Under the pieces are notes generated by a model. It searched no databases. It worked only from the letters and a program-made list of their open reading frames with translations, and was not told the DNA's origin. Positions 61,801 through 64,000 of a stretch of 64,000 nucleotides of DNA are shown piece by piece. Within the stretch, counting starts at the first letter, position 1. Each line of letters opens with the position of its first letter. The stretch is from [Scytonema hofmanni] UTEX 2349. Lineage in GTDB: Bacteria; Cyanobacteriota; Cyanobacteriia; Cyanobacteriales; Nostocaceae. The stretch covers positions 1,316,564-1,380,563 of the forward strand of contig NZ_KK073769.1 in assembly GCF_000582685.1 (NCBI RefSeq), written 5' to 3'. Made by a program: the position numbers and the translations under genes.

Positions 61801-62426
61801 CAATGGGAGATTTAGCCCTGGATTTGCGACCAGAACCGCGTTTGATTACAGTTTTGTTTAGTGATATTGTGGGCTTTACCCAACTATCAAACACCCTCAG
61901 ATCGCGACGTGTAGCAGAATTGCTCAATGAATATTTAGAATCAATGACCAAAGTGGTATTTGATAATGGCGGCACCATCGATAAATTTATGGGAGATGCT
62001 ATCTTAGCTTTATATGGTGCGCCAGAAGAACTAACGCCTAATGAACAGGTGCGTCGGTCGATCAACACAGCAAGAGGAATGCATCGCTCATTAAATGAGT
62101 TAAACCAGCGTTGGCGAGAACAAGGTATATTTGACTCCGACGGACGTAATGGCTTACAGTTTCGCTGTGGTATCCACCAAGGTACAGCAGTTGTCGGGAT
62201 GTTTGGTAGCGCCCAACGTGCCGATTATACTGCAATTGGTCCGAGTGTAAATATTGCTTCTAGGTTGCAAGTTGCTGCTCTTCCTGGTAGTATCCTCGTT
62301 TCTGCTGCTGTTGCAGATTATTTGGATGAAGATGAAATCATTAAAGGTAGCCCGCTAGAACTTAAAGGAATTGATGAAACAGTTTTGACGTTTGTTGTCA
62401 AAGCAGAAATAACTGTTAGGAGTTAG
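58854..62426 (+). CDS. cyaC: CyaC: receiver-GAF-GAF-histidine kinase-receiver adenylate cyclase
   Basis: 1190 residues. Domain order: receiver 1 (Asp59 in IISDQRMP), GAF 1 (about 155-350), GAF 2 (about 360-545), kinase with His564 in NISHEFRTPITL and ATPase motifs IYNLLSNAMKF, DTGIGI, GSGLGLAL, receiver 2 (Asp882 in VSDLMMPL), and class III cyclase (about 985-1180) with metal site VLFSDIVGF (Asp1004), TIDKFMGDAIL (Lys for adenine) and ADYTAIGPSVNIASR. This is the layout of CyaC of Anabaena and Spirulina, which makes cAMP in a phosphorelay-controlled way. Residues about 205-247 in GAF 1 are a low-complexity insertion encoded by repeat DNA. Confidence 0.96.
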   Translation: MKSQSNSKPKILVVDDEPDNLDLLYRTFYRDYKVLKASSGPAALELLQQEGEVSVIISDQRMPMMSGTEFLSLTATQYPDIIRIILTGYTDVEDLVEAINAGKVFKYVTKPWEAEELKAVVRQALDTHNVLKTRTRELTRTLRQESLLNTVTNTIRSALDYRQILQTIVDTVGHMLEVDVCLLRPFQDGQLVDENFIYQRGISEESLERGGQGDKGTRGQKEQFFSSSPPLSLSPPLPLSLSPTPHPALLAQTVWEIREVQVIHDVAKDERIQGDTAELLSRTAAFATANICSSLVVPLICRQELMAVLALHQCKQPRVWSEDEVQLVVMVADQAALALSQAYAYEQVRALAKRESLINTITSAIRSSLDPEDIFAAITQQLGQALQVDGCVLSLWTEEDEYVKCVGLYESSYSSEDSFKLDHAWETGSNNYGTNQELPQSLSPIQENPILQEMLRTQEPVVIIDMSKCPPEIKGFDLPLRGKARSLMVVPLLADGKSIGSITLRQDSSSRNWLATEIQLASSVAAQAAIAVQQSHLYQKTREQAERLLQLDKQKTEFFQNISHEFRTPITLIQGPLESAVATKEGLSYAQSAIALRNSRRLLRLVNQLLDLQRLDAKKMQPSFRPCNLVEFVNQIIESFRPYCEKKGLNLITELEASPTVYLDMEKFDKVIYNLLSNAMKFTDVGGKITVRLQSQGDRCRLQVQDTGIGIVTEQIPHLFERFRQAEGSENRSYEGSGLGLALVKELVEMHGGKVTVESVYGKGTTFSLWLVSGGAHLPKELLLESPCELNTSRANVELADLELQSIDEFENIKKDLLNSVNTQENELKTGESILVVDDNPDLRTYVSEILRANGYRVHTARNGSEGFLIAKEIIPRLIVSDLMMPLVSGMEMIRMIRNEEKLKGIPIILLTAKVDEETRIEGTEKGADAYLAKPFNDRELLAEVRNLLALKENERRVLELNTYLTESVLKRFLPSALVQKAAMGDLALDLRPEPRLITVLFSDIVGFTQLSNTLRSRRVAELLNEYLESMTKVVFDNGGTIDKFMGDAILALYGAPEELTPNEQVRRSINTARGMHRSLNELNQRWREQGIFDSDGRNGLQFRCGIHQGTAVVGMFGSAQRADYTAIGPSVNIASRLQVAALPGSILVSAAVADYLDEDEIIKGSPLELKGIDETVLTFVVKAEITVRS
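59470..59600. repeat. In-frame GGGGACAA / CTCTCCC repeat inside cyaC
   Basis: The plus strand has GGGGACAA units from about 59481, then AAAAAGAGCAATTCTTTT, then a CTCTCCCC-rich pyrimidine tract to about 59595. It encodes a GQGDKGTRGQ stretch followed by SSSPPLSLSPPLPLSLSP. The first part is the same repeat type as at 34205-34250. The frame is maintained on both sides. Confidence 0.88.
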
Positions 62427-62532
62427 TGGGTAGTGGTTAGTGGTTAGTGGTTAGTGGTTACAGTTTTTCCAACTATCAACTATCAACTATCAATCAACAA
62501 CTATCAACTATCAACTATCAACCATCAACTAT
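62427..62532. repeat. TTAGTGG and CTATCAA heptamer arrays between cyaC and the TonB-like gene
   Basis: GGTTAGT/TTAGTGG repeats (about 62427-62460) are followed by AACTATC/CTATCAA repeats to about 62532. The frame is open through the array, which would give the meaningless NYQLSINNYQLSTINHQLS if read as protein. Confidence 0.85.
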
Positions 62533-62537
62533 CTAAT

Positions 62538-63767
62538 ATGACTCAATCGGTTGACCAAACTTCAATAACAGATATAACATCAAGGCGACACAACGATCCG
62601 CCGGGTTTGTGGATTGCTGTAGTCACCAGTTCAGTTGCATTGCATTTGCTGCTGTTCTGGCTAATGCGCTATAATAATCCGCTTAGTCTGTGGTTTCCAC
62701 GAGATCCTGAAGCAATTATTCCGATTGAGGTTATCGAGATTTCTCCAACAGCATCAAAAGCTAAAGTACCAAAACCACAATTAAAAGCTAAAACAGTCTC
62801 TCCACCATCCGCAAATCAACAGTCTTCAACAGTCACGGCAAGAAATGAAAATTCTAGCGGGATAAATTTTGGTGCTATTCGCAAAGAGAGAAAAAGAAAC
62901 ACTTTTGTCTCTAAACCTAATACTCAAGTCGTTCCTAAACAATCAGTTCCCACATTCACACCAACACCGACACCAACGTCATCTGGTAATCTTCGTAGGA
63001 AACGCTTGCGTGAAGAAATCAGTTTAGGAAAGCCGACACCGTTACCAAAATTTACACCAGTTGAACCACGTCAGCCAATTGGGGAAGATTCCCAAACTCC
63101 CATTCGCAGAACTCCACGTCAGCCAATTGGGGAAGATTCACAAATTCCTAGTCGCAGAACTCCACCTCAGCCAATCGGTGAAGATTCCCAAACTCCTAGT
63201 CGGAGAACTCCGCGTCAGCCAATCGGGGAAGATTCACAAATTCCCAGTCGCAGAACTCCACGTCAGCCAATCGGGGAAGATTCACAAATTCCCAGTCGCA
63301 GAACTCCACGTCAGCCTATTGGTGAAGATTCACAAATTCCTACTACCCGCAAAACTCCACAACCGGCAACAGGGGGAGGAATAATAGCTATTTCGCGTTT
63401 TTTAACTCCAGATGAACTAACTCCAGACGAACAGAGGATTTTGATCCGAGATTCTTTACCCAAAGGTTCGATCTTACCGGAACATATAGGGAGTAATGAA
63501 AAACAAATTGACTCAATTTCCCTCAAACCCAATTTGGATCTTCCAGAGAAAGAGTTTCTAGTTAGCTTAGTGATTGATGAAACTGGTAATGTTGTTCAAG
63601 CTGAAGTTGTAGATCGAGCGATCGCACCAGCGCAAAGAGGCAAATATCAACAATTCGCTAACTTTATTTTCCAAGGTGAAAAATTTTACCCTGCTCGCTA
63701 CCAAAATGGTACTCCAGTACTACAGTGGACTAATCGCTTTGTGCGGATCAAAATACACCGTCGTTAA
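62538..63767 (+). CDS. TonB-like protein with 16-residue tandem repeats
   Basis: 409 residues from ATG 62538 (MTQSVDQTSITD). One membrane helix near residues 28-46 (LWIAVVTSSVALHLLLFWLM) with a short cytoplasmic N-terminus, as in TonB/TolA. A periplasmic Pro/Lys-rich stretch follows. Residues about 176-274 are six copies of a 16-residue unit (P(R/P)QPIGEDSQ(I/T)PSRRT). The C-terminal 90 residues (KEFLVSLVIDETGNVVQAEVVDR...FYPARYQNGTPVLQWTNRFVRIKI) resemble a TonB C-terminal domain. ExbB/ExbD are not adjacent. It probably couples inner-membrane energy to an outer-membrane partner. Confidence 0.8.
   Translation: MTQSVDQTSITDITSRRHNDPPGLWIAVVTSSVALHLLLFWLMRYNNPLSLWFPRDPEAIIPIEVIEISPTASKAKVPKPQLKAKTVSPPSANQQSSTVTARNENSSGINFGAIRKERKRNTFVSKPNTQVVPKQSVPTFTPTPTPTSSGNLRRKRLREEISLGKPTPLPKFTPVEPRQPIGEDSQTPIRRTPRQPIGEDSQIPSRRTPPQPIGEDSQTPSRRTPRQPIGEDSQIPSRRTPRQPIGEDSQIPSRRTPRQPIGEDSQIPTTRKTPQPATGGGIIAISRFLTPDELTPDEQRILIRDSLPKGSILPEHIGSNEKQIDSISLKPNLDLPEKEFLVSLVIDETGNVVQAEVVDRAIAPAQRGKYQQFANFIFQGEKFYPARYQNGTPVLQWTNRFVRIKIHRR
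63066..63360. repeat. Six 48-bp tandem repeats coding for a periplasmic spacer
   Basis: Units begin with CACGTCAGCCAAT(T/C)GG at intervals of 48 bp. Third-position changes between units show some age, but units 4 and 5 are almost identical, indicating recent expansion. Confidence 0.9.
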
Positions 63768-63828
63768 GTTTGATTAATTGCTTGAACTATTATCACGCAT
63801 TGTGTTATATTATTTAAGTTGGAAACTA

Positions 63829-63899
63829 GCGGGCGTAGTTTAGTGGTAAAACTTTAGCCTTCCAAGCTAATAATGCGGGTTCGATTCCCGCCGCCCGCT
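63829..63899 (+). tRNA. tRNA-Gly (UCC)
   Basis: 71 nt plus added CCA. Acceptor arms GCGGGCG and CGCCCGC pair perfectly, the D arm contains GTTTAGTGGTAAAAC, the anticodon stem TTAGC/GCTAA holds loop CTTCCAA with anticodon TCC, and the T arm is GCGGGTTCGATTCCCGC. Discriminator base T. No CCA is encoded. It follows the TonB-like gene by 61 bp. Confidence 0.97.
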
Positions 63900-64000
63900 T
63901 TGTATAATTTTTGCATTAAATAAAATACTAACTCATATCATGTCCGCCAAATTACCCATAATAAAATAACCCCACCCCCAACCCCTCCCCGCTTGCGGGG

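Noticed and set aside
63061..63384. 107-codon repeat-rich frame inside the TonB-like gene
   Set aside because: A second frame of the 48-bp repeats; 48 is a multiple of three, so all frames stay open and look repetitive.

Overview
The window comes from a cyanobacterial chromosome, most likely a filamentous, heterocyst-forming one (Nostocales). The evidence is the very frequent HIP1 octamer GCGATCGC, the cyanobacterial ATP synthase order atpI-B-E-G-F-H-A with duplicated b/b' subunits, an allophycocyanin cluster with a four-REP ApcE, Rubisco activase carrying a small-subunit-like tail, an H-NOX/HNOBA kinase pair, and many heptameric tandem repeats and short palindromic repeats between genes. The species cannot be named from the sequence alone.

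Layout. 1-4089 (minus): ATP synthase operon, with atpA running off the left edge. 4272-6199: a SAM methyltransferase and a small secreted protein of unknown function. 7239-12524 (plus): apcE-apcA-apcB-apcC, the phycobilisome core, closed by a clear terminator. 12960-18137: a metabolic gene set (a 2-oxoglutarate-oxygenase-like protein divergent from a methyltransferase overlapping a haem-oxygenase-fold diiron oxidase), followed by an H-NOX gas sensor and its HNOBA histidine kinase. 18209-21842: a stop-interrupted small gene, a MazF-type toxin-antitoxin pair and a P-type Ca2+-ATPase with its catalytic core deleted. 22032-25175 (minus): four TerD-family genes ending in a zinc metalloprotease gene. 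25454-27160: a decayed insertion sequence with visible terminal inverted repeats. 27424-34186: clpC, rimI, then the lysA-cdaA-uppS operon. 34298-41359: a DUF3143/J-protein pair, a FIST sensor with its own histidine kinase, and a dnaK3-like/dnaJ operon. 41476-49959: M28 peptidase, a type II restriction-modification pair, a retropepsin-like gene pair, an Rpn-type nuclease, a PrlF-YhaV module with an interrupted toxin, a bestrophin channel and an interrupted Uma2 nuclease gene. 50055-58107: Rubisco activase, a peptidoglycan-binding protein, glutathione reductase, a small hydrolase, hisC, an unknown protein and a GNAT acetyltransferase. 58854-63767: CyaC adenylate cyclase, a TonB-like protein with 48-bp repeats, then tRNA-Gly(UCC).

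The housekeeping parts serve energy conversion (ATP synthase, phycobilisome core, Rubisco activase), proteostasis (ClpC, DnaK/DnaJ), cell-wall precursors and c-di-AMP (lysA, cdaA, uppS) and redox balance (glutathione reductase). The accessory parts combine signalling (H-NOX, FIST, CyaC), stress response (Ter) and defence or addiction modules. Several accessory genes are broken. Three otherwise intact reading frames are each interrupted by a single in-frame TAA. Interspersed repeats have also entered two coding regions in frame: a palindromic repeat in lysA and a GGGGACAA-type repeat in cyaC. The best candidates for new biology are the oxygenase/methyltransferase/diiron-oxidase set beside the NO sensor, the Ter operon with a co-transcribed matrixin-like protease, and the repeat family that inserts in frame into essential proteins.
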